A DNA stretch of 19,860 bases, from assembly GCA_017993865.1 (NCBI GenBank), contig JAGOLU010000004.1, positions 1 through 19,860 of the forward strand. The letters are read 5' to 3'. Source of the DNA: Candidatus Woesebacteria bacterium (GTDB lineage Bacteria > Patescibacteriota > Microgenomatia > UBA1406 > GWC2-37-13). The notes below the pieces were generated by a model. It worked only from the letters and a program-made list of their open reading frames with translations, ran no database searches and was not told the origin of the DNA. The position numbers and the translations under genes are program-made. The first letter of the stretch is position 1. Each line of letters starts with the position of its first letter. This document shows, in pieces, positions 12,885 through 19,860 of this stretch.

Positions 12885-14793
12885 TTTTGAAGATCATAAC
12901 TTTTGGATGCTCGTATACCGTAAACGATTCGTCTGCACTATCATCCACAATAGTCCATGGGCCTAGTTGAGGATATGCAGTAAACTCCTTGACCTTCTCG
13001 AATCCAAGCGAGCCGTCAAAGAGCTCTTCATAATATTTCGTGGCGAGTGGATAGCACACTTTGAATTTTGAACAGTCTGCAAGTTTCGGGAGGGGAGTGT
13101 AGAGTCGATTTGAGGCAAGAATGACGTAGTCGGATTGTGAGAGTTTCTGGAGTAGCATTTCCCACTTCTTCGAATCATCAGGAAGCTCATATATGGTCAT
13201 TTCTTGATATTGATATTGCTCACCATAGCGTATAGGAACCCTATCATCCCAGTGTTCGACGGCGAGAGTTTTGCCCGGGGGAATATGAGACAGCATCCAA
13301 TCTGTCGCGGCTATGCGGGTATGTTGCGCAGAATAAACATTTATAAATGTTAATGACCAAAGTATCGTGCCGATGAGGAGCACTGCAGTGAATGCTTTAT
13401 ACATCATCATGACAGATATGGTGTGTGACTTGATGAATGCTCTGTGTACAAGGTTGGCGAGCCCAAACCCCGCGAGCATTGCCAACAGAGGGTAGAGAGG
13501 GAGCATATAGCGCATAAATTTGACCGCTGACCGACCTATGATGAGGAAATAGAGGCTAAACATTACGAAGAGACAAACGATCAGAACTAGAGTGGATACC
13601 TTCCTCCGACTTACGCTATCATGGTTGGACAGATATATCACGACGTGGTCAACAGCCCCACGCTTCGTGAGTACATTTATGAGTTGCCGGATCAAAAACA
13701 ATGCTCCAATGATCGTGAGAAGACCAATAAATGGACCCGTGCCCCACCTGAATACTTGCTCAATGTGGTAGATATATGGTTTGGTAGTGACATATTGAAG
13801 CGTATATGGGAACACATACGCGTCGGAGTTCATGCGGGTTTGGTCTCGCACATCCCGCAAGAAACGAGTCTCTGGCGACCTCGTGGGATTCAAGAAATTA
13901 AGCACGTCATTAATACCTGGGTATTTATCAAACAAACCTAATTCACGGCGGGGGAAGGATGACGTCACACTGGTGGGGGGAGAGAGAATGCCTGACGGAG
14001 GAAGTATTGCGAAGGGCATGCAGATGTAGAAAATGACGAAACTTATTACACAGAACTGTATGATCTGTGTAATGAGTGCAAGCAGCTCACGTAAGCTTTG
14101 AGTTTGTCGAGAAGCACCACGGGCCAATTCTCGGCTCTGTTTGATCCTGCCCGTACCATGATGGATTATGCCAAGTGAAATGATAATCCCCGGCATAAAT
14201 ACGAGCGCGGTAAATTTCGTCGCTACCGCTGCTCCCATACATAGGCCCATGACAAGTAGTGCGCTAAAGCTCCGCTTCTGAGCAAATCTAATGAGCGATG
14301 CAACTAGTGCAGTGATAAAAAAGGTCAAAAAGACATCTACCACAAAGAAATGACTGTTTTGTATGGGAAAAAAGGCCAGAGCATACAACAATGAGGCAAA
14401 GAGCGACGAGATCCTACTCCGCGTGAGTTGATACAGGGAGTAGAAGATAAGCGCCACCGTACCGACATCGAAGATGCTGGAGAGCGTTCGACCCAGCATG
14501 AGCATCCCGTTATAGCTCGCAAATGGTTGCGACGGTCGTGTGGTCACGTCGAGTAGTTGAGCGCTTCCACGGAGCAGGTATATCGGTAACGTTCCATAAT
14601 TAAAAAAGTCAGGGTTCAGATTGTCTGGGAAGTGGATTCTATCGGCGACCATTATGAGCATGCGCTCATCTGGATGCAAATGTCCGCCTTCATCCCAATT
14701 CCTACCATAGCTTCTCAGAGCAAACGCAGTCAGAAGAACGAGGGAGAGGAGGATAACAGTCTTATACCTGTGTAGGAGTGAGTGGGATTTCAT
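12868..14793 (-). CDS. GT39-type (PMT/ArnT-like) glycosyltransferase, polytopic membrane protein
   Basis: 641 aa. After helix 1 comes WDEGGHLHPDERML (about residues 33-46), the acidic loop typical of GT39/PMT-like enzymes in CPR genomes. Many helices follow, then a soluble C-terminal domain (about 480-641) containing the WDDRVP and FTVYEHPKVMIF stretches common in these proteins. The predicted role is sugar transfer from a polyprenyl-phosphate donor on the outer membrane face. Between FAILP and FLRDVRDQ (about residues 265-315) lies a Pro/Ser/Arg-rich stretch with SSFPRRELGLFDKYPG whose DNA contains short inverted repeats; it may be extra relative to homologues. It starts 52 nt after the HAD gene on the same strand, with no clear own promoter or Shine-Dalgarno. 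Confidence 0.88.
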   Translation of the reverse strand: MKSHSLLHRYKTVILLSLVLLTAFALRSYGRNWDEGGHLHPDERMLIMVADRIHFPDNLNPDFFNYGTLPIYLLRGSAQLLDVTTRPSQPFASYNGMLMLGRTLSSIFDVGTVALIFYSLYQLTRSRISSLFASLLYALAFFPIQNSHFFVVDVFLTFFITALVASLIRFAQKRSFSALLVMGLCMGAAVATKFTALVFMPGIIISLGIIHHGTGRIKQSRELARGASRQTQSLRELLALITQIIQFCVISFVIFYICMPFAILPPSGILSPPTSVTSSFPRRELGLFDKYPGINDVLNFLNPTRSPETRFLRDVRDQTRMNSDAYVFPYTLQYVTTKPYIYHIEQVFRWGTGPFIGLLTIIGALFLIRQLINVLTKRGAVDHVVIYLSNHDSVSRRKVSTLVLIVCLFVMFSLYFLIIGRSAVKFMRYMLPLYPLLAMLAGFGLANLVHRAFIKSHTISVMMMYKAFTAVLLIGTILWSLTFINVYSAQHTRIAATDWMLSHIPPGKTLAVEHWDDRVPIRYGEQYQYQEMTIYELPDDSKKWEMLLQKLSQSDYVILASNRLYTPLPKLADCSKFKVCYPLATKYYEELFDGSLGFEKVKEFTAYPQLGPWTIVDDSADESFTVYEHPKVMIFKNERTQ

Positions 14794-14845
14794 AAGGAAT
14801 TTTCGGCATCACATCTCGCATCTCACAGTTTTTGTCTGCGAGTTA

Positions 14846-15433
14846 TCAAACCCGATGCGGTTGTTTGGTGATTGTTTCGAGTTCTTGGAGGGCCTCGGCG
14901 AGATTATTAAACCTCCGATCGAATTGTATGTCTGCATCAAACAAATTTGACACCCAGAGAATCTGTGCAGAAGTGGTTTTTGTGAGATGTTCCACTATGT
15001 TCCAGTTATCTTCCACATAATACTCGAGGTTTAGTTCTTTGATCATGCGCTCTTTATATTTGTGAGGTTGTTCATCATTGAGATTTTGATAGCAGCCTAC
15101 AAAATAGTCTGGTGCGTCGACAACCCGCATGCACTTTTCAAAATCCTTCTGCAAACACTTGAATCGCGCGGTGATCACATAGGGTTCGATAAGCTTAGCT
15201 CTAGTCAACGTTCGGATTGTTTGCCACCCCGATGCGGGGGTGAAGCTGGACATGTGTAAAATTCTCCACAAAAATTGCTCGAGTCTTGTTTTTGGGATAT
15301 ATTGGAGCGTGCCACCTTTCTTTATAAGGTCGAGAGGACCACGAACAAATCGGAGCGGGTTAAAAAACAGCACCCCATCGAGGTCAAATCCCACCTTTAT
15401 TGGTTGATGAGATTTTATTGTTTGCGATGGCAT
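14846..15433 (-). CDS. HAD-superfamily hydrolase
   Basis: 195 aa from ATG 15433. Motif I is GFDLDGVLF with Asp17 and Asp19; motif II is VITAR with Thr88; Lys125 or Lys127 and the acidic pair YYVEDN (141-142) fit motifs III and IV. The cap is small, inserted after motif I. Substrates could be a sugar phosphate, nucleotide or polyprenyl phosphate; the position ahead of two glycosyltransferases favours envelope glycan metabolism. A longer frame starts at 15511 but would begin inside the divergent gene and upstream of the promoter, so 15433 is preferred. Confidence 0.8.
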   Translation of the reverse strand: MPSQTIKSHQPIKVGFDLDGVLFFNPLRFVRGPLDLIKKGGTLQYIPKTRLEQFLWRILHMSSFTPASGWQTIRTLTRAKLIEPYVITARFKCLQKDFEKCMRVVDAPDYFVGCYQNLNDEQPHKYKERMIKELNLEYYVEDNWNIVEHLTKTTSAQILWVSNLFDADIQFDRRFNNLAEALQELETITKQPHRV

Positions 15434-15451
15434 AGGATCATAGTTTATACT
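15422..15451 (+). promoter_or_regulatory. Candidate promoter TTGCGA-18-TATACT for the Lgt-like operon
   Basis: TTGCGA at 15422-15427 and TATACT at 15446-15451, overlapping the divergent HAD promoter and start codon. The start would be near 15458 with a leader of about 19 nt to the ATG at 15477. Confidence 0.35.
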
Positions 15452-15471
15452 AGTGTTGGGTATTAGTCCAA
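15444..15471 (-). promoter_or_regulatory. Promoter TTGGAC-16-TATAAA for the HAD-glycosyltransferase operon
   Basis: The -35-like TTGGAC is at 15466-15471 and the -10 TATAAA at 15444-15449 on the minus strand, 10 nt before the ATG at 15433. The predicted leader is only a few nt. Confidence 0.5.
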
Positions 15472-15476
15472 TTCCT

Positions 15477-16340
15477 ATGTTACCAGTCATCATTAAAACC
15501 AACTTCCTCACACTCTATACATATGGAGTCTTTGTGGTTTTGGCGTTATTTTGGTTTCTGTATGTCGGGTGGAAGTACATCCGGATAACAAAACATAAAG
15601 AAGAAGAAATCTTTGATCGCCTCTTCATCGCATTGGGGGTGGGATTATTCTTTGGCCGCCTGTTTTACCTGTTGTTCCACTTGGACCTTATTTTCAAAAA
15701 GGGCATTCTTGCCTTTTTTGCAGTGCACTTATACCCTGGTATCCATGGCATGTCAGTACTGGTATTTGCCGGATTAGCGCTCATCCTCATACTCACTAGA
15801 GGAAAGAAATACACGGGGGCCGAAATAGTGATGCATATCATTCCAGCAATATTCATTGCTCTCAGCATACTTAGTTTTGGTAGCATATTTGCAGGTACCG
15901 ATGTAGGCACGATTACCCTTTTTCCGATACGGATAAAGTACGCTCTCTACGATGGCCTGCGTCATATACCGGGGCTCTATGATGGTGTTGTATTTTTGGT
16001 TGCTGCATTCGTATTCGATCGACTCGTGTTGCTCTTTCGGCAGGATAAAATAGAATCTAAAGAAGTCGTTGCTTTGTTTTATTGGGTTGTAAGCTTCGTA
16101 TACATTGGCACTTCACAGCTACGCGACATACTAACTTACCAACGAAACACCAACTATAAGCTCTTCGATTTGTATTTTTCCATCCTCACGCTATTGACAT
16201 CATTGATTTTTATCGTATATTATGTCCGTTCGCATTTCCTAAGTATGCTTTACTATTTACTTAGACCTTTTACTCATCATGGAAAAAGCATTCGTCCAAA
16301 AACAGAAAGAGCGCCTTCTCACGGAAGATCAGAAAATTAG
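15477..16340 (+). CDS. Divergent prolipoprotein diacylglyceryl transferase (Lgt)-like membrane protein
   Basis: 287 aa with about seven helices. Lgt-like landmarks are in order: YTYGVFVVLALFW in the first helix, a GVGLFFGRLFYLL block (cf. Lgt GAR region), HLYPGIHGMS (cf. the Lgt glycine-rich stretch with its essential His) and SFGSIFAGTDVGT, which sits where Lgt has RxGNFxNGE. The Arg and Glu of that last signature are missing. True Lgt transfers diacylglyceryl to lipobox cysteines; whether this protein does is doubtful. The ATG at 15477 is preferred over a GTG at 15453 because of the promoter position. Its last 62 nt overlap the next gene in another frame. Confidence 0.65.
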   Translation: MLPVIIKTNFLTLYTYGVFVVLALFWFLYVGWKYIRITKHKEEEIFDRLFIALGVGLFFGRLFYLLFHLDLIFKKGILAFFAVHLYPGIHGMSVLVFAGLALILILTRGKKYTGAEIVMHIIPAIFIALSILSFGSIFAGTDVGTITLFPIRIKYALYDGLRHIPGLYDGVVFLVAAFVFDRLVLLFRQDKIESKEVVALFYWVVSFVYIGTSQLRDILTYQRNTNYKLFDLYFSILTLLTSLIFIVYYVRSHFLSMLYYLLRPFTHHGKSIRPKTERAPSHGRSEN

Positions 16341-16611
16341 AAAGCAGCTTCTTGCACTCAAATCCTCAGACCCGTTTTCGGACCCTGAGCATGCAGTGGA
16401 TAACGCCGCAACAGACACTGACGCACGAGAAGAAATAGGACATCTGACTATCGAAGCAGAGTCGGAAGACCTCGAGAAGAGACTACAACTTATTACTGCC
16501 GCCCTAAAGCGTATTGAGAAAGGGGCGTATGGCATATGTATCAAAACAGGGAAGAAAATTCCCAAGGCCCGTTTGCTTCTTGTCCCTGAAGCCGACAGTG
16601 TGGTAGCATGA
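16279..16611 (+). CDS. DksA/TraR-like protein with a degenerate zinc finger
   Basis: 110 aa. A helical N-terminal half (KQKERLLTEDQKIRKQL) and the segment EDLEKRLQLITAALKRIEKG followed by AYGICIKTGKKIPKARLLLVPEA match the DksA/TraR/YteA pattern. In the family this reads CxxCGxxI...RLxxxPxAxxC; here the second Cys is Thr and the C-terminal Cys pair is gone (PEADSVVA end), so a four-Cys zinc site cannot form. DksA-like proteins bind RNA polymerase through the secondary channel; in CPR the role is unproven. It overlaps the Lgt-like gene by 62 nt and the next gene by 4 nt (ATGA). Confidence 0.8.
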   Translation: MEKAFVQKQKERLLTEDQKIRKQLLALKSSDPFSDPEHAVDNAATDTDAREEIGHLTIEAESEDLEKRLQLITAALKRIEKGAYGICIKTGKKIPKARLLLVPEADSVVA

Positions 16612-17465
16612 GATCTATGCGGTATAGGATACCAACTCTCATTTTCGGTATTTCGACAATCTGTTTGGTCATTGCGTACCTCACCTTCAACAGCTATTCA
16701 CAGTCATTATTCAATACACCACTCACTCGAGTGAATATTGCGATTTGGGGAGAGCATAGTTATGTGATCTCTTTAGGTAAGACTGCAAGACAACATTATA
16801 TATTTCTATTTCCAAATAGCTACGAAGTGCAGGTCCCGGGCGGGCTGAGAGGATATAAGATTGGGTCTTTGGGTAAGCTTGCGCAGCTCGAGCAAGACCC
16901 CCAACTTTTCGCCAAAGCAATGGGGCAGGGGAGCAAGGTTTTTATTCATAAGAGCCTCCATAACAGTAGTGGAACCATATACGATAACAATACATGGCTC
17001 GACTCGATGAAATTTGCCCAGATCAGAAACGATATCTTACGCAGTATCTTTGGATCAGGCGATCTTACGTTGTTTGATCGACTTTATCTATACCTGACTA
17101 TACGTGAGGCTCGACCATCCCAAACCACCCTCGTTCGGGTCAAAGATACTGTTCCAGAGCTACTGCTGTACGATAAAGTGTTTAGGAGCGAAAAAAAGCT
17201 GGTGCAAGTCTTATACACACATTCTGAAAAAACAGCCCTTTTCATAGCACAGCTACTAGAGAATAGTGGTATACGAGTGGCCGACATCACCCAGAACCCT
17301 TCTCCTCAGTCTACTTGTACTATAATAGAGCCTGGGACAACATATTCTCAAACCAGCCAATTTTTGAGCTCGTATTTTGATTGTGAGCTGGCTCGTGGAG
17401 ACACCGGTCTTTATGAAATCCAATGGATACTAGACGAGAGGGTAGAGAAGGAATGGAAGCTTTAG
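16608..17465 (+). CDS. Membrane-anchored protein with LytR C-terminal-like domain
   Basis: 285 aa. One N-terminal helix (about residues 9-27) anchors the protein with the rest outside. A middle domain (about 35-180) contains VQVPGGLRGYKIGSLGKLAQ, similar in style to the short LCP/LytR-associated proteins of CPR. The C-terminal part (about 195-275: LVQVLYTHSEKTALFIAQLL then STCTIIEPG) follows the LytR_C pattern of a beta strand, helix and a TTIIY-like strand. No LCP phosphotransferase domain is evident. The likely role is cell-wall glycopolymer handling. The ATG overlaps the previous stop as ATGA, showing tight operon coupling. Confidence 0.7.
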   Translation: MRSMRYRIPTLIFGISTICLVIAYLTFNSYSQSLFNTPLTRVNIAIWGEHSYVISLGKTARQHYIFLFPNSYEVQVPGGLRGYKIGSLGKLAQLEQDPQLFAKAMGQGSKVFIHKSLHNSSGTIYDNNTWLDSMKFAQIRNDILRSIFGSGDLTLFDRLYLYLTIREARPSQTTLVRVKDTVPELLLYDKVFRSEKKLVQVLYTHSEKTALFIAQLLENSGIRVADITQNPSPQSTCTIIEPGTTYSQTSQFLSSYFDCELARGDTGLYEIQWILDERVEKEWKL

Positions 17466-17527
17466 GGTTGAGACTAGAACCACGCTATTATCGGCTAACT
17501 TTACGATTATCAATAGAGGAGACGACT

Positions 17528-17683
17528 ATGATTTTATACTTATTCGCTATTTTCATCTTGGCACTCGGGTTTACGCTTTGGAGTATGAGAGGATTTGGTA
17601 AGAAGCACACGAAAGTAGAGTCACTTGAACCGAAGCAGGGGAGTATTGTGATTATGGACGAGAAGGTGCAGCACTACCAATAG
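17528..17683 (+). CDS. 51-aa single-pass membrane protein
   Basis: The ATG at 17528 has a good Shine-Dalgarno (AGAGGAG, about 6 nt upstream), one of only two clear ones in the window. The product has one helix (MILYLFAIFILALGFTLWSM) then a basic patch GFGKKHTK and a short polar tail. A longer frame starting at 17423 lies inside the previous gene and has no support. It is 62 nt after the LytR_C-like gene, so probably the last gene of that operon, and it ends 1 nt from the convergent TPR gene. Function unknown. Confidence 0.7.
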   Translation: MILYLFAIFILALGFTLWSMRGFGKKHTKVESLEPKQGSIVIMDEKVQHYQ

Positions 17684-17684
17684 A

Positions 17685-18566
17685 TCATTCCTCCTCCTCC
17701 TCCTCGTCAGTTTCGATACCGAGGATTTCTGACTCGGGTTTTTGGTCTCCCTCAATATCCTTGAGAAGCTCGTTACCCAATACGTCATCGTCTTTTTCAT
17801 CGTCAGACTCGCCGTCTTCTTCTTGAGCCTCTTTCTGAGCGATCTTCGCTTCGGGATTTTCTGGTTTCTCGTCTCGTTGCTCATCATCTTTTTGCTTTTG
17901 TTGATAAGAAATGACTTTCGAGATACTGCCAGGGATATCCACGGGGAAAGAAACTAACTTTTCGACCTTCTTTCCTTTGGAGATTTCTCTAATGAAGACG
18001 ATCACATTGCTCAGTGTGGCCTCCTGAATGTACACTTTATACTCACTTTGGTTCTCTAAGAAATACATGAGTCGCACCCCCACATCATCGGGGAGCACCC
18101 CCACATACTCATCCGATGCTATTCGAACCTCAACATGGTGTTTGCGGACGATAAGATAGACTTCCTCTCCAATCATGAGCTGTGCCAAAGCAGATTTCTG
18201 CCCTAACTGACTCAATGTGACGGCTTTCGTCTTGCCGGGAAGCTCGATGAATATATTGGAATCAAGCACCACGCTGACCACATTTCCAGTCTTTCTTGTG
18301 TCCTTCTTGCGAAGTTCGATTTTTTCTATATAATCGCCTGCGATGGCGTTTTGAGGCTGGATTTTAAGCACTCGTTTATAAATTGATAGAGAGCGATCAT
18401 AATTTTTTAGTTGTAAATACGCAAACCCGAGGCGGAGTAGGGAAGGGATACTTTCCTTATGTTTTTTGAGGATTTCACTGTTCAGGTTTACGGCCTCAGC
18501 CCAATCACCCTTTATAGCAGCATCAACAGCTTGGTCTTCGAGACTTTGGAGTGGAGTAGTATTCAT
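17685..18566 (-). CDS. TPR protein with acidic C-terminal tail
   Basis: 293 aa. Residues about 5-85 form TPR-type helices (AAIKGDWAEAVNLNSEILKK, then LLRLGFAYLQLKNYDRSLSI and KRVLKIQPQN). The middle (about 95-220) is a beta-rich domain of no family I recognise. The last about 70 residues are strongly acidic and low-complexity (Asp/Glu/Lys, ending DEEEEEE), probably disordered. No signal peptide or membrane helix, so likely a cytoplasmic scaffold or adaptor. The ATG at 18566 is chosen over 18605 because a TATACT lies 11 nt before it and the TPR follows directly. Confidence 0.75.
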   Translation of the reverse strand: MNTTPLQSLEDQAVDAAIKGDWAEAVNLNSEILKKHKESIPSLLRLGFAYLQLKNYDRSLSIYKRVLKIQPQNAIAGDYIEKIELRKKDTRKTGNVVSVVLDSNIFIELPGKTKAVTLSQLGQKSALAQLMIGEEVYLIVRKHHVEVRIASDEYVGVLPDDVGVRLMYFLENQSEYKVYIQEATLSNVIVFIREISKGKKVEKLVSFPVDIPGSISKVISYQQKQKDDEQRDEKPENPEAKIAQKEAQEEDGESDDEKDDDVLGNELLKDIEGDQKPESEILGIETDEEEEEE

Positions 18567-18577
18567 CAGCGGTTGAA

Positions 18578-18596
18578 AGTATACTCTGAGTATACT
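18578..18596. promoter_or_regulatory. Paired AGTATACT palindromes between divergent genes
   Basis: Two perfect 8-bp palindromes AGTATACT at 18578-18585 and 18589-18596, separated by CTG, so their centres are 11 bp apart. Each carries TATACT on both strands. The left copy is a plausible -10 for the TPR gene (11 nt from its ATG). The pair could also be an operator for a dimeric regulator bound on one face of the helix. Confidence 0.5.
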
Positions 18597-18638
18597 ACCT
18601 GTCAAGTTTGAAAATAGCTAGTATTATTACCGAATAAT

Positions 18639-19445
18639 ATGGAATTTCTCAATGTGATCGTTGCTAAGTCTATCCGCATACCTAAAAGAGTGCGGTATGT
18701 GGTAGCAAGTGCGGTGGGAGCGGTTTTGTTATTTGTGGCAATTGGGGTGCCGTATCCATATAGCTGGCTTGTTCTTCCGTTATTATGCATCTCAAGTTAT
18801 GGACTCATTTGGTTTTCACTGCTTGAGGACATCCACGGTGCCGAATGGTACATTTTGTTCATCTTGCCTGTTGCGTGGACGGCCACCTGGTATATCTCTT
18901 TCTACATGGTTCCCATGAGATTTGTAATCAAGATCCTTTTTTCACTCACCTATCCGCTTATTCTCTACATTATCGCGAGTGCCATGAACATCTTTAATGT
19001 GGGAGTAGAGAAGAACATCCAACTTCGGAGAGCTGCACGGGCAGCAAATCAGTTTATCATCGTCCTGGTATTCTATTTATTCACTCAGATTATGAGTTCA
19101 TTCGGGCTCAGTTGGCACATCTTGGGTGTGGCGACAGGCGTATTTTCGTGGATTCTGGGGATACAGTTATTTTGGACTCTTGATCCACAAGAAACTATCT
19201 CTGTCGAGGTGAAGAGTCTAGCTCTATTTCAGGGCTTTACAACAGGTTTCTTCATGATTTTACTCTCATTTCTTCCATTCGTTATGGATACACCAAGACC
19301 AATGATTATTACCGGCATTTTCCATGTGGTGAACGGAGTCCTTTCGACATATACGGATACCATCCTCTTCAAGCAGAGAATACGAGAGTACTTCGGAATT
19401 TCTGTCATTCTTATTATTGCGATATTTCTTACGCTTCAGTGGTGA
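18639..19445 (+). CDS. Polytopic membrane protein of unknown function
   Basis: 268 aa, about seven helices, starting with a short basic N-terminus (VAKSIRIPKRVRYV) that favours cytoplasmic placement. No recognised catalytic motif; LFWTLDPQETISVEVKS and MDTPRPMIITGIFHVVNG are the most distinctive loops. Similar seven-helix hypothetical proteins are common in CPR genomes. A TATTAT lies 11 nt before the ATG and there is no Shine-Dalgarno. It diverges from the TPR gene and ends in TGA. Confidence 0.75.
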   Translation: MEFLNVIVAKSIRIPKRVRYVVASAVGAVLLFVAIGVPYPYSWLVLPLLCISSYGLIWFSLLEDIHGAEWYILFILPVAWTATWYISFYMVPMRFVIKILFSLTYPLILYIIASAMNIFNVGVEKNIQLRRAARAANQFIIVLVFYLFTQIMSSFGLSWHILGVATGVFSWILGIQLFWTLDPQETISVEVKSLALFQGFTTGFFMILLSFLPFVMDTPRPMIITGIFHVVNGVLSTYTDTILFKQRIREYFGISVILIIAIFLTLQW

Positions 19446-19860
19446 CGGCGCACGAGAAAGGGGAGAGGACAAGCTCAAAAAGCACAGTTTATGCTGCCGC
19501 AACGACATAGAGAAAGGAATAGCCTATAATAACCGCAATACTATAGGGTTAATGTGGATAACTCGAGGTAGAGTACGGTAAAGAAGACTTTAGTTGCTCA
19601 GCCTCCAAAAGATTCACAAACACAGTGCAAGATGCTCGATACTGTTTCAGACTGAGACATACGCACCCGCGTCCTGAGAGGAGAACTCCTCTTCGCTCTT
19701 GAGACAAAACTCACACAACTTGGAGCACCGACAGAAGAGCTCCTATTGAGAGGCAGATCAAGCCTGGGGGATGATTCAATCTAATGTCGTAATATGTATC
19801 TCTTACGACGTGAGAAAGGGAGACGGTAGAGAACAAACGATATCAGACTATATCATTTAT
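19446..19860. other. Gap without a convincing gene; candidate promoter, DnaA box and hairpins
   Basis: A TATAAT at 19525-19530 with ACGACA 17 nt upstream is a candidate promoter reading right. TGTGGATAA, a perfect DnaA-box nonamer, is at 19553-19561. Two hairpins follow: AGAGGAG-AA-CTCCTCT near 19676-19691 and GTCGTAA/TTACGAC at 19786-19792 and 19803-19809. A frame from ATG 19771 stays open for 30 codons to the window edge and could be a gene start, but has no Shine-Dalgarno or nearby TATAAT. No tmRNA, RNase P or SRP RNA signature was seen. Confidence 0.4.

Noticed and set aside
15434..15511. An N-terminal extension of the HAD hydrolase starting at 15511.
   Set aside because: It would begin inside the divergent Lgt-like gene and upstream of the TATAAA promoter; the HAD fold begins normally from 15433.
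19572..19784. A frame of about 70 codons interrupted once by TGA (19653-19655), with a protein-like second half; possible recoded or broken gene.
   Set aside because: TGA is a normal stop elsewhere in the window, the two pieces (27 and 42 codons) are not long for chance, and there is no start signal or recognisable domain.
1..19860. CRISPR arrays, transposase genes and rRNA.
   Set aside because: No regularly spaced direct repeats, no transposase-like frames and no rRNA sequence were seen on either strand.

Overview
The window looks like chromosomal DNA of a Patescibacteria (CPR) bacterium. The signs are very tight gene packing, genes separated by 0-10 nt or overlapping, and a typical CPR gene set: a VirD4/HerA-like ATPase, large GT-C (GT39-type) glycosyltransferases, a divergent Lgt-like membrane protein, DksA-like and LytR_C-like proteins, a TPR protein with an acidic tail, and a DUF11-like surface protein. 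TGA is used as an ordinary stop (for example the DksA-like gene and the gene ending at 19445), which argues against the TGA=Gly lineages Gracilibacteria and Absconditabacteria. The phylum call is inference; no rRNA is present to confirm it.

Layout. 1-2021 (-): 5'-part of a conjugation/T4SS-type ATPase gene running off the left edge. 2022-3018: a palindrome-rich, visibly GC-richer stretch carrying an exported LysM protein gene that is frameshifted by an exact 20-bp tandem duplication. 3019-5751 (-): DUF11-like surface protein, SPOUT RNA methyltransferase with an unusual in-frame insert bounded by a perfect 15-bp inverted repeat, a single-pass membrane protein, and a metallo-beta-lactamase-fold hydrolase. 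5948-6019 (-): tRNA-Thr(GGT). 6114-7463 (+): dnaB, convergent on a PAP2 phosphatase (-). 8108-8347: a partial copy of a tRNA-Leu 5' end followed by the complete tRNA-Leu(CAA). 8374-9953: a D-2-hydroxyacid dehydrogenase convergent on ung. 10033-11565 (+): a cysteine-rich single-pass protein and an NAD-dependent epimerase. 11562-15433 (-): two GT-C glycosyltransferases and a HAD hydrolase, likely a cell-envelope glycan operon. 15477-17683 (+): Lgt-like, DksA-like, LytR_C-like and a 51-aa membrane protein, with overlapping ends. 17685-18566 (-): TPR protein. 18639-19445 (+): polytopic membrane protein. 19446-19860: no convincing gene, but a candidate promoter and hairpins.

The shared theme is cell envelope and surface (LysM, DUF11, GT-C enzymes, epimerase, PAP2, Lgt-like, LytR_C-like), interleaved with replication, repair and RNA functions (dnaB, ung, SPOUT methyltransferase, tRNAs). 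Most genes lack a Shine-Dalgarno sequence. Instead a TATAAT-like -10 hexamer lies about 7 nt before the ATG, suggesting widespread leaderless transcription. The frameshifted LysM gene, with its Shine-Dalgarno in a hairpin loop, is the clear exception.

The most unusual items are the 20-bp duplication in the LysM motif, the palindromic in-frame insert in the methyltransferase, the leaderless promoter pattern, the tRNA-Leu fragment, and the paired AGTATACT palindromes one helical turn apart between divergent genes. Nothing here clearly forms a new multi-gene defence or mobile system.
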